Part shown: positions 28,025-38,052 of the stretch, piece by piece
How the letters are laid out: every line of letters begins with the position of its first letter
Position numbering within the stretch: position 1 is the stretch's first letter
Assembly: GCA_018780435.1 (NCBI GenBank)
Contig: JADMJS010000233.1
Coordinates: 1-64,000 of the forward strand
Length of the DNA: 64,000 nt
Direction of reading: 5' to 3'
From: Myxococcales bacterium
GTDB taxonomy: Bacteria; Myxococcota_A; UBA9042; GCA-2863065
The notes under the pieces: model-generated
What the model was told of the DNA's origin: nothing
Databases searched by the model: none
What the model saw: only the letters and a program-made list of their open reading frames with translations
Position numbers and translations under genes: made by a program

Positions 28025-28300
28025 TCAGTAGGAGGAGTCGGCGCCTGAGCTGCCGGGCTCGCCGCGGTTGATGAGGCCCGCGAGCGCGTTCGTCATCCGC
28101 ATGGTGGCGCGGTGCTGCGCCTCTTGGGCGGCGCGAGAGGCCGCTTGCTTCTGTTGCTGCTGCAGGATCTGGGCTTGCGCCGTCGCGAAGTTCTGGGCAG
28201 CGCGCGGGTCGGCACCCGGTCGCGGCGCCATCACACCGCGAGTGAGCATGTCGAGCGGAGACGGAGCGCCAGGGATAGAATCAGATGACGCAGATCGCAT
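28025..28300 (-). CDS. small Gln/Ala-rich hypothetical protein
   Basis: 91 residues with GAGG six bases before ATG 28300. The middle (about residues 35-66) is a Gln/Ala/Arg stretch (AQILQQQQKQAASRAAQEAQ) likely to form an amphipathic helix or coiled coil, followed by MRMTNALAGLINRG. No signal peptide or known motif. It is convergent with the TRAP permease gene (60 bases between stops) and lies about 250 bases downstream of the trehalose operon. Confidence 0.5.
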   Translation of the reverse strand: MRSASSDSIPGAPSPLDMLTRGVMAPRPGADPRAAQNFATAQAQILQQQQKQAASRAAQEAQHRATMRMTNALAGLINRGEPGSSGADSSY

Positions 28301-28550
28301 GAGCAGCCTCGGTGAGCTTGTCTTGAGTTCGACGCTCCGCGCTCCCCAGTGGATTGCATTGCGTCCTGACCCGAACGTTGCCGCCCCATACGAACCACTT
28401 CAAGCGCCGCGACTCGGTTGTCCCAGCCCGGCATCACGATGTCCCAGGCGAACAACCTGGCCGCCGTTGCCCTGGCCCACCAGGACATGAACCTAACGCC
28501 GTGTCCCACCGCGACATGCCCTCCCGCTCACGCCGTGTCGTTCACTGTCC

Positions 28551-30347
28551 TCATCCGATCAGGGGGCTCTCCGGGCTCACGGCGAAGGCCGCCGCGATGA
28601 GTCCAACGTGGCTGTAACACTGAGGGAAATTGCCCGTGGGCTGACCGGTCCGCGGGTCGAAGTGCTCTGCGATGAGGCCGAGGGGGTTGGCAGCGGTCAA
28701 GGCATCCGCAAACACTCGGGCGCCTCCGGCGAGGTCCCCGCGGCGTGCGAGCGCCTCGGCGACCCAAAACGAACACACGACGAAGGCGTGGTCGGGCACG
28801 CCGAAGTCGTCGGCGTGGCGGTAGCGAAAGTAGAAGCCGGAGTCCTTGCCGTCCACTCGGAGTGAGAGTTGGTCGATGATGACACGCAGCGTCCCGTCGC
28901 ACAGGGCAGCGTCCGGGAATCCGAGGATGGCGAGGAGCGCGAGCGATGCATCGGCGTCGCGCGACCCCGGAGCGCTCCGCAGCGCGCCATCGACGACGCT
29001 ACGTCGAAGCTCCGCCTCGGCCTCAGCGAGGCGCGACTGCCAGAGCGTGACGTCCGCGTGCACCCGGCCTGACGCGGCGAGTCGGGCGTAAGCATGGATG
29101 CCCGCCCACGAGAGGAGCGCCGAGAACGCGTGCGGACGCCAGCCACCGCGCAGCTCCCAAAGCCCCGCGTCGGGCTCGCCGAGGACCTGGTAGCAGCGCT
29201 CGGCCAGCCGACCCAGGAGCCGCTCCCAGTGATCGGTTCGAAGGTGGATGAGCCGCTCATCGCGGAAGAGCGTCGAGAGGCTCAAGAGCATCTCGCCGTA
29301 GATGTCGTTCTGGACGTGCGACGCCGCGTCGTTGCCGCTGCGGACGGGCTGGCTGCCGCCCACGCCACGCCACGCGGCGTGAGACAGCTCGGGGAGTGGG
29401 AGAGTCCCGTCGAGCCGATAGACCGGGTGCAAGCGACCGTGAGCGGCCTTGAGCCCCGTGTCGAGCACGTCACCTTCGCGCACGACGTTCAGAAGGAAGC
29501 CGAGGAGCCCCTCGAGATCGTCGAAGTGCCCGAGGCGACACAATGCGGAGACGGTGAACCACGCGTCCCGGAGCCAGCAGTACCGGTAGTCCCAGTTTCG
29601 GCTGGCGCCGACGATCTCCGGCAGGCTGGTCGTGGGCGCCGCCAGGACGGCCCCCGTCTCCTCGAAACAGTGTAATTTCAAAGTGATGGCAGAGCGAACA
29701 ACCTCGGCTTGCCACGACGACGGCAGCGAACATCGCTTCACCCACGTCCGCCAGTGGTTCTCCGTGCGCGTGAGAAAGAGCTCGCACGTCTCGGCGAGAT
29801 CGGCCTCCATGGGGACGTCCCAACTGAGCACGAAGTAAAGTGGCCGCGTCAGCGGGGTCGGCCGCTCGTCCATCAGGTAGGTCAGAGGCAGGTCGGTCGT
29901 CAGCCGGAGCGCGCCGTCGTAGCCGTCGTAGCGGATATGGCTGTTGCCTCGTTGTTGCCGTGCGCGCTCCTTCGTCCAGCCAACGACCGGGCGACACCGT
30001 ACGGAGACCACCGGCATGCCGACCAGCGGTCTCACGATCCGAACGAGTTGAAGCGGCCGGTACGTGCGGCCATGTTGCTCGAAGCGTGGGTAGAAGTCGG
30101 TGACCGAGAAACGCTCACCGTCTGCCGTTTCGTGGGTCGTCTCGAGGATGGCCGTGTTGGGCCGGTAGCGGCACTCCGAACGCGCCGCTGCGAGGGGTGA
30201 GATCGCGAACTCGCCGCCGTCCTCGTCGAGGAGGCGCCCGAAGACGGGGGGCGAGTCCGGCCGAGGCAGGCAGGCCCACGTGACAATGCCATCACGCCGA
30301 ACGAGAGCCAGCGCTTGGCAGTTCCCGATGAGGCCGTGATCAATCAT
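28551..30347 (-). CDS. GH15 family glycoside hydrolase (glucoamylase/trehalase type)
   Basis: 598 residues from ATG 30347, which has GAGG six bases before it; an ATG at 30353 directly abuts that site. The N-terminal beta-sandwich (DHGLIGNCQALALVRRDGIVTWACLPRPDSPPVFGRLLD) is followed by an (alpha/alpha)6 barrel with the bacterial GH15 signatures RNWDYRYCWLRDAWFT, NDIYGEML with a catalytic Glu, and LIAEHFDPRTGQPTGNFPQ near the end. Cytosolic GH15 enzymes of this type include mycobacterial trehalase as well as glucan 1,4-alpha-glucosidases. It overlaps otsB slightly and sits last in an otsA-otsB operon, which makes trehalose or a trehalose-derived glucan a likely substrate. That is an inference from context. 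Confidence 0.9.
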   Translation of the reverse strand: MIDHGLIGNCQALALVRRDGIVTWACLPRPDSPPVFGRLLDEDGGEFAISPLAAARSECRYRPNTAILETTHETADGERFSVTDFYPRFEQHGRTYRPLQLVRIVRPLVGMPVVSVRCRPVVGWTKERARQQRGNSHIRYDGYDGALRLTTDLPLTYLMDERPTPLTRPLYFVLSWDVPMEADLAETCELFLTRTENHWRTWVKRCSLPSSWQAEVVRSAITLKLHCFEETGAVLAAPTTSLPEIVGASRNWDYRYCWLRDAWFTVSALCRLGHFDDLEGLLGFLLNVVREGDVLDTGLKAAHGRLHPVYRLDGTLPLPELSHAAWRGVGGSQPVRSGNDAASHVQNDIYGEMLLSLSTLFRDERLIHLRTDHWERLLGRLAERCYQVLGEPDAGLWELRGGWRPHAFSALLSWAGIHAYARLAASGRVHADVTLWQSRLAEAEAELRRSVVDGALRSAPGSRDADASLALLAILGFPDAALCDGTLRVIIDQLSLRVDGKDSGFYFRYRHADDFGVPDHAFVVCSFWVAEALARRGDLAGGARVFADALTAANPLGLIAEHFDPRTGQPTGNFPQCYSHVGLIAAAFAVSPESPLIG

Positions 30348-31182
30348 GTTCATCCTCGAAGGGCCACACCACGTCCACCGGCGGCTCAGGCGCCGGTGGC
30401 AACGCTGCTGCCATCACCTGGAGCATCGCGTCCACCTGCGCGCGCGACGACAGGCGTAGAGGCGCCCCGAGGCGACGGTTCCCGACCTGAACGCTGTGGA
30501 TGCGCGGGTCGTTGCAACGGAAGACGGTCGCGTCGGTGTGGTCGTCGCCGATGTAGATGGCGCCGACCAGGTTGTCGATGTCGAGCAGATGCCGAAGCGC
30601 CTGGCCCTTGTCGGGCAGGCCTTCCGGGAGCAGGTTGAGCACCATGTCGCCCCCCATCAATTGAGGGCGCGGCGTGAGGGACGTCGCGAACCCGTGCGCC
30701 AGTCGTGCAGCGTCCGCCGGTGCACTGTGGCCGCGCCAATGGATGGCGAGCGTCAGGCACTTGTCCTCGAGGCGCAGTTGAGTGTCCATGAGTCGCTCCG
30801 CGAGGACGCCTCGCCAGTGCGCGGCGGTCTCGTGTGCGACCTTGAGCCGATGCGACAAGGTGGCGCTCAGCGACGGCAGCCCCTCGGCGCCGTGATTGCC
30901 GATGAGGGTCAGACGTGAGGGCAACCGCCGACGAAGATCCTCCACCGATCGCCCCGACAGCACGGCGACGCCCCGCGAGCGACTGAGCCGAATCAGGTAC
31001 GGCAGCGCCGTCGGGCTCACGGCCGACTCGTCCGGGTCGAGGGTGAAGGGCGCGAGCGTTCCGTCGAAGTCGAAACCGAGCAGCCAACCTTCGCCGATCG
31101 CGCGTTGACAGAGAGCGACAATACCATCGGGCAGATGTGCTCGCGTCGGAGCCAGCACGGACGGCGTAAATGTGGATGTCAT
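30340..31182 (-). CDS. otsB: trehalose-6-phosphate phosphatase
   Basis: 280 residues. HAD phosphatase that removes phosphate from trehalose-6-phosphate. All the motifs are intact: motif I FDFDGTL with the nucleophile Asp, motif II VLSGRSVEDL, the OtsB-typical IGNHGAEG, a motif III Lys in LPDKGQAL, and motif IV GDDHTDATVF. The ATG overlaps the otsA stop (ATGA at 31179-31182), and the end overlaps the GH15 start. It supplies the phosphatase activity that the C-terminal HAD-like domain of the neighbouring OtsA seems to have lost. Confidence 0.95.
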   Translation of the reverse strand: MTSTFTPSVLAPTRAHLPDGIVALCQRAIGEGWLLGFDFDGTLAPFTLDPDESAVSPTALPYLIRLSRSRGVAVLSGRSVEDLRRRLPSRLTLIGNHGAEGLPSLSATLSHRLKVAHETAAHWRGVLAERLMDTQLRLEDKCLTLAIHWRGHSAPADAARLAHGFATSLTPRPQLMGGDMVLNLLPEGLPDKGQALRHLLDIDNLVGAIYIGDDHTDATVFRCNDPRIHSVQVGNRRLGAPLRLSSRAQVDAMLQVMAAALPPAPEPPVDVVWPFEDEHD

Positions 31183-33425
31183 GACTTCCTCCCCAGAGTT
31201 GCAGTGAAGATGGTCTCGACCATCGGGACCAACTGTTCGAGCGAGGCCAGGTGATAGGTCGCGAGTGGTGCCGCCGTCCCGATGGCGATGCTGACGAACG
31301 CGCCGCCTCGTGCTCGCAGGAGGCTCTCTTCGCTGAAGCGATCGCCCACAACAAAGACCGGCGGCGACGTCGGGATCGGCGGGACACCTCGCTCCGCTTC
31401 CACGCGCCCGATGCTTGACAGGACGGCGTCGAGCGCCGCCCCGGAGTGGTGCTGGGAGCTTCGGATGAGGAGCCCGTCGGCCGTTCGTGTGCAGTTCCAG
31501 GGGCTGTGCGACAAGATTCGGTTGAGGAGGTGCGCACTCTCAAGGAGCATCGGCGCCGTTAGTTCGACGAGGCGCCTCCCCGTTCGAAAGTGAATGGAGG
31601 CCTCCCGCTCGATGATCCGTGATCCCGGCGTCAGTCGACGACGCTGCTCGAGCACCTGCAAGACTTGAGAGCGATACGGATCCAATGACGGGCCGCCCGG
31701 CAGTGTCTGCCAGTGCCCCGCATCGTCGCGCAGCTCGGCGCCCCGCTCCGCGATGACCCAAGCCCCGTTGGGCCCTAGCGCGTCTTCGAGCTCCTGCCGA
31801 GAGAGTCGGCTCACGAGGACCAAGGTCACGCCGGTCAACATTCGCAGGCGCGTTATGAGGGCGCAGAGTGTGGGGTCTGGGCCGATGCTGCTCTCCACAC
31901 CCACGTCGAGGTCGAGCACCACCACGGCCCGTCCGGCTGCGAAGGTCACCGCGAGCCGCTCACACTCATCGTCATCGAGCGTCCGAGTGGCCGTGAGCCG
32001 GCTCTCCACAGCGATCTCGTCGAGAGTATCCAGGAACGTCTCCGCCCAAAGCTCCCCCCCGCCTGACAGGACTCGCTGACGAAGCGCTGTCATGCGAGTG
32101 CGTCGCTCCAGTTCAGGCATCGTCAATGCGTCATGGAGCGCTGCGGAGACGTGGTGGACGTCAAATGGATTGACGATGAGCGCCTCTCCCATCTCCTCTG
32201 CGGCGCCAGCGAACTCCGAGAGGATGAGCACGCCGTCGAGGTCGGCGCGAGCTGCGACGTACTCTTTGCAGACGAGGTTCAACCCGTCCCGAAGCGGCGT
32301 CACGAGGCATACGTCGGCGAGGCGGTAGAGCGCGAGGAGTTCAGGCAACGCGCGGCGTTGAAACAGGTAGTGAACGGGCGCATGGGACGTCGACCCGAGC
32401 TCCCCGTTGATTCGGCCGACCTCTCGTTCGACGTCGTGACGCAGGCTATCGTACTGCTCCACCTCCGTTCGGGACGGCACGCAGAGCTGTACGAGCGTCA
32501 CGTGCCCACGATGCTCCGGGTGATCGCGGAGGAGCTGCTCGAAGGCCCGAAGGCGCTCCAGTATGCCCTTGGTGTAGTCGAGGCGATCGACCCCGAGTAC
32601 GATTCGACGCCCTGCGAACTCCCGGGTCAGCGACGCGTAGGCAGCACGGTGGGCCTCGGTGTCGAGCTGCGGGAGGAGCTCGCTGGCGTCGATTCCGAGT
32701 GGAAAGGCGCCGACCCGTACCAAGCGATCGCCGACGTGGAGGACGTCCGCGGCACCATCGATGCCGAGCAGCCGACTCGCGCTCGAGGTGAAGTGCCGCG
32801 CGTAATCGATGGTATGAAACCCCACGAGATCGGCACCGAGGAGACCGTTCAGCAGCTCGTCTCGGGCCGGGTGTAGCTTCAGTACTTCGCTGGTGGGAAA
32901 GGGGATGTGGTGGAAGTAGCCGATGGCGAGATCGGGCCGGCGCTCGCGCAGGAGGCGCGGCAAGAGCATCAAGTGGTAGTCGTGGATCCAAACCCGATCG
33001 CCTGCCTCCGCATGCGCGGCGATGGCTCGTGCAAACGCGTCATTGACCTGGCGATACGCCTGCCAGTCGCTGCGATTGAAGCGGGTATATGCCTGAAAGT
33101 AGTGAAATAGTGGCCATATGCCGGCGTTGCTCGCCCCCCCGTAGTGGGCAGCCGAGACGGCCGGATCCACCTCGACCTCGACGATCCCTCGTTCACCGAG
33201 CTGCGCAGCGGCGGCGAGGACCGCTTGCGATGCCCTCTGACCGACCCAGCCGCACTTGCCACGCCGATGGACGGGCAAGAGGGCCGTCACGAGGCCACCG
33301 TCATTTCGCCTGAGCGTCCCATCTGGGAGGACATGATATGGAATTCGATTACTGACCAGCCACGTACGGGAAACTTCCCGCCGTTCCTCACTCGGTGCAG
33401 CAGCGTTGGAGGCGCCGTACGTCAT
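31179..33425 (-). CDS. otsA: trehalose-6-phosphate synthase with degenerate C-terminal phosphatase-like domain
   Basis: 748 residues. Residues about 20-480 are a GT20 glycosyltransferase that joins UDP-glucose (or ADP/GDP-glucose) and glucose-6-phosphate. Family motifs are VSNRIPYHV, a GGLVTAL loop, [31 protein letters not shown] (Arg and Lys for phosphate) and [15 protein letters not shown]. Residues about 505-745 have the length and order of a trehalose-phosphatase HAD domain, but the motifs are eroded: motif I reads LDLDVGVE instead of DFDGT, SGR is replaced by SRLSRQ, and motif IV reads VGDRFSEE. This second domain is probably structural or regulatory. First gene of otsA-otsB-GH15. Confidence 0.94.
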   Translation of the reverse strand: MTYGASNAAAPSEERREVSRTWLVSNRIPYHVLPDGTLRRNDGGLVTALLPVHRRGKCGWVGQRASQAVLAAAAQLGERGIVEVEVDPAVSAAHYGGASNAGIWPLFHYFQAYTRFNRSDWQAYRQVNDAFARAIAAHAEAGDRVWIHDYHLMLLPRLLRERRPDLAIGYFHHIPFPTSEVLKLHPARDELLNGLLGADLVGFHTIDYARHFTSSASRLLGIDGAADVLHVGDRLVRVGAFPLGIDASELLPQLDTEAHRAAYASLTREFAGRRIVLGVDRLDYTKGILERLRAFEQLLRDHPEHRGHVTLVQLCVPSRTEVEQYDSLRHDVEREVGRINGELGSTSHAPVHYLFQRRALPELLALYRLADVCLVTPLRDGLNLVCKEYVAARADLDGVLILSEFAGAAEEMGEALIVNPFDVHHVSAALHDALTMPELERRTRMTALRQRVLSGGGELWAETFLDTLDEIAVESRLTATRTLDDDECERLAVTFAAGRAVVVLDLDVGVESSIGPDPTLCALITRLRMLTGVTLVLVSRLSRQELEDALGPNGAWVIAERGAELRDDAGHWQTLPGGPSLDPYRSQVLQVLEQRRRLTPGSRIIEREASIHFRTGRRLVELTAPMLLESAHLLNRILSHSPWNCTRTADGLLIRSSQHHSGAALDAVLSSIGRVEAERGVPPIPTSPPVFVVGDRFSEESLLRARGGAFVSIAIGTAAPLATYHLASLEQLVPMVETIFTATLGRKS

Positions 33426-33443
33426 GTTCCTTGGATATCAAAC

Positions 33444-33470
33444 GAAGTCGGACCGAGCAAGTCCGACTTC
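33444..33470 (-). promoter_or_regulatory. perfect 10-bp inverted repeat before otsA
   Basis: GAAGTCGGAC and GTCCGACTTC form a perfect 10-bp stem with a 7-base loop, 19 bases upstream of the otsA ATG. Read on the minus strand it could be a leader hairpin, an operator, or the terminator of the Cys-repeat gene that ends at 33669 (only GTTTG follows, so a weak U-tract). TTGACT lies just upstream of it (33474-33479, minus). Confidence 0.5.
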
Positions 33471-33668
33471 ATAAGTCAATGTATACATGGAGATATTCAC
33501 TGCCGCCGATCGGCCACCGCGCCACCACAGGCCGACGTGGAGAGCAGCCATCGCGGCGTCGCAAGGGGCAGAATTGCCATGGCACTGGCTAGTACACAAT
33601 CCGAGCCAGCCAGAACTTGAAGGGCTCGAAACGAGGCGAGCAAGCCTTGGGCCAGCGCCACGCAGTGG

Positions 33669-36278
33669 TCAGTGAATCACGCAGACGCCTCCCTTCGACG
33701 TGCACTCGCGCGCCACCCGGCAGGCGAGGCTCGCGGCGCACTCGTCGGACGTGCCCAAAGCCATGCACGTCCCGCGATGCGCCGAGCACTTGCCCCTCTC
33801 TTTGCAGTAGGTCGACGCGAGGCAGCCCTCCTCGGAGGCGGCGCACCGGTCCCCTTCGAGGACGCAGAGACCTTGGAGGGCACACGCCGTCGACGCGGCG
33901 CACGTATCGGTCGTGGCTACGCAGAGCCCGTCTTTCGAGGCGCAGCGACCTTTGACGCGGCAGCCCGCCGACCGCTGGCACGTCTCGGCGGTCGCGACGC
34001 AGCGGCCGCCCTGGTCGAGGCAGAGCCCGTCGACGGCGCAGTCGGGCTTCTCGGCGCAGTGTAGCGCTGCTGGAGTGGACTCGACTCGAGACCCGCACCA
34101 CGCCCGTTCGAGCGTCCCAACCCTCACGAAGCGCCGTGAGCATCTGCCCAAGGTCTGACAGGCGATCGAGCCGAGGCAGCCCTCTTCGGTGGCCGTACAG
34201 CTTCCGTGTACTCCCGCCGCGCACTCGCCGAGGTAGCGGCAGCCCTCCGAGGCGCGACAGCCGGCATCCGTGGCGACGCAGTCCGTGAACTCCTCCATCC
34301 CGCTGATCAACGAGAGCGACTCCTCCGGCACGCACTTCCCTAGCCCCAAGCACCCACTCGAGGCGGCGCAGCCTGCCTCGGTGGCGATGCAGCGCTTCTC
34401 GCCAGCGTCACAACGTCCTTCGTCCTTGCAGGCGCGCGACGCCGCACAACCTGCCGCATCCGGCTTACAGACGCCTTCCACGGGCGTGCAGAGTCCATCG
34501 TTACGGCAGGCGGCGCTCGTCCGGCAACTCTCGTCGGTGCCGTCGGGGACGCACTTGCCGTCTCGTGCGGTACAAAGGCCGTCCTCACGGCAACGTTCCG
34601 ACGCCGCGCACCCCTCGGCCGTGACAACGCACTCACCGTCGCGGAAGGCGCAGTCACCGGCGTAGCGGCAAGGGAGGCTCTTACGGCACCCCTCCTCCGT
34701 CGCCGAGCATCGTCCGTCGACGAGGCTGCATCGCCCGTCCATCTTACACGCTAACGAGTCCGTACAACCGGCTTCGGTCGCCACACAAACACCTGTTCGT
34801 TCGCCACACATTCCCTCAGCGCGACATGCATCCGAGGTGGAGCAAACGAAAAGCGTCCCTCGCTTGGTGCAGCGGCCGTCGACGAGCTGACACAGTCCGC
34901 GGGTGCTACACCGAAGTGACTCCAAGCAGCCCGCCTCAGTGGCCACACATCCGGACTCGGAGTCCTTACATCGCCCTTCGACTCCGCACTCCATCGAGTC
35001 GGAACAGCGAGATCCCCTGAACTCGACATCAGGCGAGCGCGGCCGGGCTGCCTCGACGCAGAGACCGAAGCGTGACGCGCACTCGCCGCGTTCCCGGCAT
35101 CCTTGGCTGGACTTGCATTGGGCCGGCGAGCCTCGAGTGACGCATTCTCCCTCCAACTCCCCGCACTTTCCCAGCGACTTGCATTGCGTGGAGTCACGGC
35201 AGTCGGCTTCGGTCGCGACGCAGCGACCGCCCCGCGTCGTGCAGCGCCCGAGGACTTTGCACACCTGGCTCGCCCGGCACGACTCGTCCGTAGCGATACA
35301 CTTGCCCCCAAAGGCGACGCACTCACCGAGAGCCCTACATGGCCTCCCGCCACACGTCACGGCGGTAGCGACGCACTTTCCCGATTCGAGCACGCATTGA
35401 CCACCCATCCGACACGGTCGCGAACGTTTGCAACCTTCCGCCGTGGCGATCGGGATCTCATCGCGCACGCCGCAGAGCCCGTTCGACTCACAGGCTGACT
35501 CACGACGGTCACGCACGCGCGGCGCGGCGTCTATCGACTTGCTGGCCTTGGCTCTCGATGGAGAGTCGATGAGCCAACTCGGAACGCAGCACGGCCAACC
35601 TGGAGCCGGCTCGCAGGACCCGGACTTCAGGCACCTGAGCGATTCGAGGCAGCCTCGTCTGGAGGGGACACACTTGCCTTCATTCCCAAGCTCGCATTTG
35701 CCGGACGTGATGCACTCGGTCGACGCTCTACAGCCTGCCTCGGTAGCCACGCAGCGCCCCTTCGAGCTGCCGCATTGCCCCTCTTCGCGGCACACGCCTG
35801 TCGCCCTGCAGGTGGCCCTGTCACCCTTGGCGACGCACTGCCCGCGTTCTTCGTCGCACTTCCCGAGCCACCTGCAGTCTTCTGAAGCTCGGCAGGACTC
35901 TGGCGTCGCAACGCACCCGCCTTCGCGACTGGTGCAAAGCCCAGTGACTTTGCACAACATGCTAGATCGACAATCACTATCCGAATAAACGCACTCTCCA
36001 TCCTTATAGGAGCACTCCCCGTCCGTCAGGCAACGGTCGGACGCGAGGCAGCTATCGGGGCTCGCTATGCACTTGTTGCCACTCGCGATGCACTGCCCCA
36101 TGATGGAACAGTGGAATGAAGCACGGCAAAGCTCGTTCGTCGTCGTGCACAGGCCTTCTGCCTCCGAACATACGGCCGGTTTGAGGCAAAGCCCCCCGGG
36201 CCCGCACCTGCTGAGCCACTCGGCCGGCGGCGAGGTCGCCACCGACATCGCCAGCAGGAGGGCGGCCACGAGGCTCAT
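33669..36278 (-). CDS. large Cys-repeat secreted protein
   Basis: 869 residues from ATG 36278, which starts a clear signal peptide (SLVAALLLAMSVATSPPAEW); an upstream TTG would add 27 basic residues. Almost the whole mature protein is about thirty units of 24-28 residues with the pattern C-x2-S-x2-C-x3-G-x-C-x4-G-x-C(V/I)AT-x3-C, roughly four Cys per unit. The best-preserved block is around residues 480-640, and the unit between about residues 200 and 250 is irregular. Such repeats occur in other Myxococcota, where their role is unknown. A rigid disulfide-laddered surface or matrix fibre is a reasonable guess. Dependence on an oxidising periplasm is implied. Confidence 0.82.
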   Translation of the reverse strand: MSLVAALLLAMSVATSPPAEWLSRCGPGGLCLKPAVCSEAEGLCTTTNELCRASFHCSIMGQCIASGNKCIASPDSCLASDRCLTDGECSYKDGECVYSDSDCRSSMLCKVTGLCTSREGGCVATPESCRASEDCRWLGKCDEERGQCVAKGDRATCRATGVCREEGQCGSSKGRCVATEAGCRASTECITSGKCELGNEGKCVPSRRGCLESLRCLKSGSCEPAPGWPCCVPSWLIDSPSRAKASKSIDAAPRVRDRRESACESNGLCGVRDEIPIATAEGCKRSRPCRMGGQCVLESGKCVATAVTCGGRPCRALGECVAFGGKCIATDESCRASQVCKVLGRCTTRGGRCVATEADCRDSTQCKSLGKCGELEGECVTRGSPAQCKSSQGCRERGECASRFGLCVEAARPRSPDVEFRGSRCSDSMECGVEGRCKDSESGCVATEAGCLESLRCSTRGLCQLVDGRCTKRGTLFVCSTSDACRAEGMCGERTGVCVATEAGCTDSLACKMDGRCSLVDGRCSATEEGCRKSLPCRYAGDCAFRDGECVVTAEGCAASERCREDGLCTARDGKCVPDGTDESCRTSAACRNDGLCTPVEGVCKPDAAGCAASRACKDEGRCDAGEKRCIATEAGCAASSGCLGLGKCVPEESLSLISGMEEFTDCVATDAGCRASEGCRYLGECAAGVHGSCTATEEGCLGSIACQTLGRCSRRFVRVGTLERAWCGSRVESTPAALHCAEKPDCAVDGLCLDQGGRCVATAETCQRSAGCRVKGRCASKDGLCVATTDTCAASTACALQGLCVLEGDRCAASEEGCLASTYCKERGKCSAHRGTCMALGTSDECAASLACRVARECTSKGGVCVIH

Positions 36279-36423
36279 GGACGCGTCACGTGATGGTGAA
36301 TACTCCGGCTTGGCACGTGGCCTCCGAGGAGAGAAATCCCTCTCGCAAGCCTTCCTCAAACTTGACGCAGTTGCAAGCCCTTGAAGTGAGAACGTTTACT
36401 CATCGTCGAGGCCCAACGCGAAT

Positions 36424-38052
36424 TCAACGCGCGACCGGGGGCTCCTCGGTCTTCGCGGTCATGGCAGCCAGTGCCACGGGCGCGGACTTTGCGAAGTGGA
36501 TGGTCTGGGTTGGGAAGGCAAAGGAGGTCCCGGACTTCTCGACGACCTCCATGAAGGACAGCAGCACCTCCTCACGCCAGCTCTGAAAGATCGCGTAATC
36601 ATTGGTTTGAAACCAAGCGGTGATCTCGATGTCGAGCGAGGACACGCCGAGGCTGCGCAGCTTCACCGCGATGCCTTCTGGCCAAACGTGGGGGTGGCTG
36701 GTGAGGACGGCTTCGAAGCCGGCGAGGACCTGCCGGACTTGGTCGGCCCGGGTGTCGTAGACGAGGCCGAGCACACAGGAGAGTCGCAGTCGGTCACGCG
36801 CCGCCAGCGACTCGAGGCGCATCTCGGCGAGCTTGCCGTTCGGGATGCTGATGAGAGTGCGATCGGCGGTGCGGAAGCGGGTCGAGCGAAGGCCGATGAA
36901 CTCGACGGTCGCGATGAAGTCTTCGATGCGAACGAGATCCCCCTCGCGGAAGGGTTGGTCGGCGCCGATCGAGAACGCGCCGAAGAGGTTCTCGACCGTC
37001 TTCTGTGCGGCGAGCGCGATGGCGAGGCCGCCGATGCCGAGGCCCGCGACGAGGCTGGTCACCGGGTAGCCCATCTCGGAGAGCAGCGCGACGATGGCGA
37101 TGGCGAAGAGGACGACCTTGCCGACGCGAGCGCCGAGTGGCAGCAGCGACCGCGACGCCGGGTGTTCACGGCCCCAGGGTGAACCGGCGATGACTTGCCG
37201 TACGACGTCGATCATCCGCTGCAGCGTCCAGAAGAAAACGACGAAGAGCCCGCCCCGGAGCCCACGATGAACGAACGCTTCAGCGGGCGCATAGAGGGCC
37301 AGCCACGGCAGTACGAGCCACGTTGTGCCTAAGGTGAGAGCGAGCGTGAAGGGCCCGCCGATGCGCGCCAGGACGGCGTCGTCCCACTCGGTGCGCGTCA
37401 TCGCGGCGGCGCGGCTCGCGAGGGCGAGGGTCACGCGGCTCACGAGGCGAGACGCCAGGATCGCGAGCAGGATCAGGATGGGCAACGCGATCCACTGCCA
37501 CCACATGAGGTCCTGTGGACCGGGGCGGAGCAGCGCGATCGGGAGATGTTCGAGGAGCCAGCGGTTGTCGAGGTGCTCGTACCAGGCATCGATCCGTTGC
37601 ACGACCGACTTGGGGAAGATCCAGCGGGCGCCCTCCGGCCCACGGCGCACGAGGCGGAGGGGGTCGAGGCCGCCATCGGGGCTCGGCAGCTCGGCGAGTT
37701 GGTCGTGACCCCACGGCAGGCCGTCGTCTGGGTTGCCACCGGGGCGCGCCGACACGGTCTCCAGGTCGAACCAGACGTGGCGATCAATGACGAACTTCAG
37801 GCGCCGAGCCAACTCGGCGGCTTCGGCCGTTCGGGCCGGCGGGACCTCGAGGTAGGCGGCGGCGCTCTCGAAGTCAGCGTCTCGCGCGAGCGTGAGGAAG
37901 CGCAAAAGCGAGGCGCGGGGCGAATCGAGCGACGCGGCTTCGTCCTCTGTAGAGGTGGCGGACGGCGACTCCGGGGCAGCGCCCGCCGGCGTCGCGACGA
38001 TGGTCAAGCCGGCGAAGAGCGCCAGGAGCGCAAGACGAAAAACCCTAGTCAT
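36424..38052 (-). CDS. MscS-family mechanosensitive channel with periplasmic N-terminal domain
   Basis: 542 residues. The true start is ATG 38052, overlapping the upstream stop (ATGA); the longer open frame upstream is an Arg/Pro-rich artefact antisense-like to the neighbouring gene frame. A signal peptide is followed by a periplasmic domain of about 150 residues, then helices starting WIALPILILLAILAS. The pore region reads GYPVTSLVAGLGIGGLAIALAAQKTVENLFGAFSI, with the Gly/Ala-packed helix of MscS. The beta domain has GDLVRIEDFIATVEFIGLRSTRFRT and ISIPNGKL. It opens under membrane tension to release osmolytes. Confidence 0.92.
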   Translation of the reverse strand: MTRVFRLALLALFAGLTIVATPAGAAPESPSATSTEDEAASLDSPRASLLRFLTLARDADFESAAAYLEVPPARTAEAAELARRLKFVIDRHVWFDLETVSARPGGNPDDGLPWGHDQLAELPSPDGGLDPLRLVRRGPEGARWIFPKSVVQRIDAWYEHLDNRWLLEHLPIALLRPGPQDLMWWQWIALPILILLAILASRLVSRVTLALASRAAAMTRTEWDDAVLARIGGPFTLALTLGTTWLVLPWLALYAPAEAFVHRGLRGGLFVVFFWTLQRMIDVVRQVIAGSPWGREHPASRSLLPLGARVGKVVLFAIAIVALLSEMGYPVTSLVAGLGIGGLAIALAAQKTVENLFGAFSIGADQPFREGDLVRIEDFIATVEFIGLRSTRFRTADRTLISIPNGKLAEMRLESLAARDRLRLSCVLGLVYDTRADQVRQVLAGFEAVLTSHPHVWPEGIAVKLRSLGVSSLDIEITAWFQTNDYAIFQSWREEVLLSFMEVVEKSGTSFAFPTQTIHFAKSAPVALAAMTAKTEEPPVAR

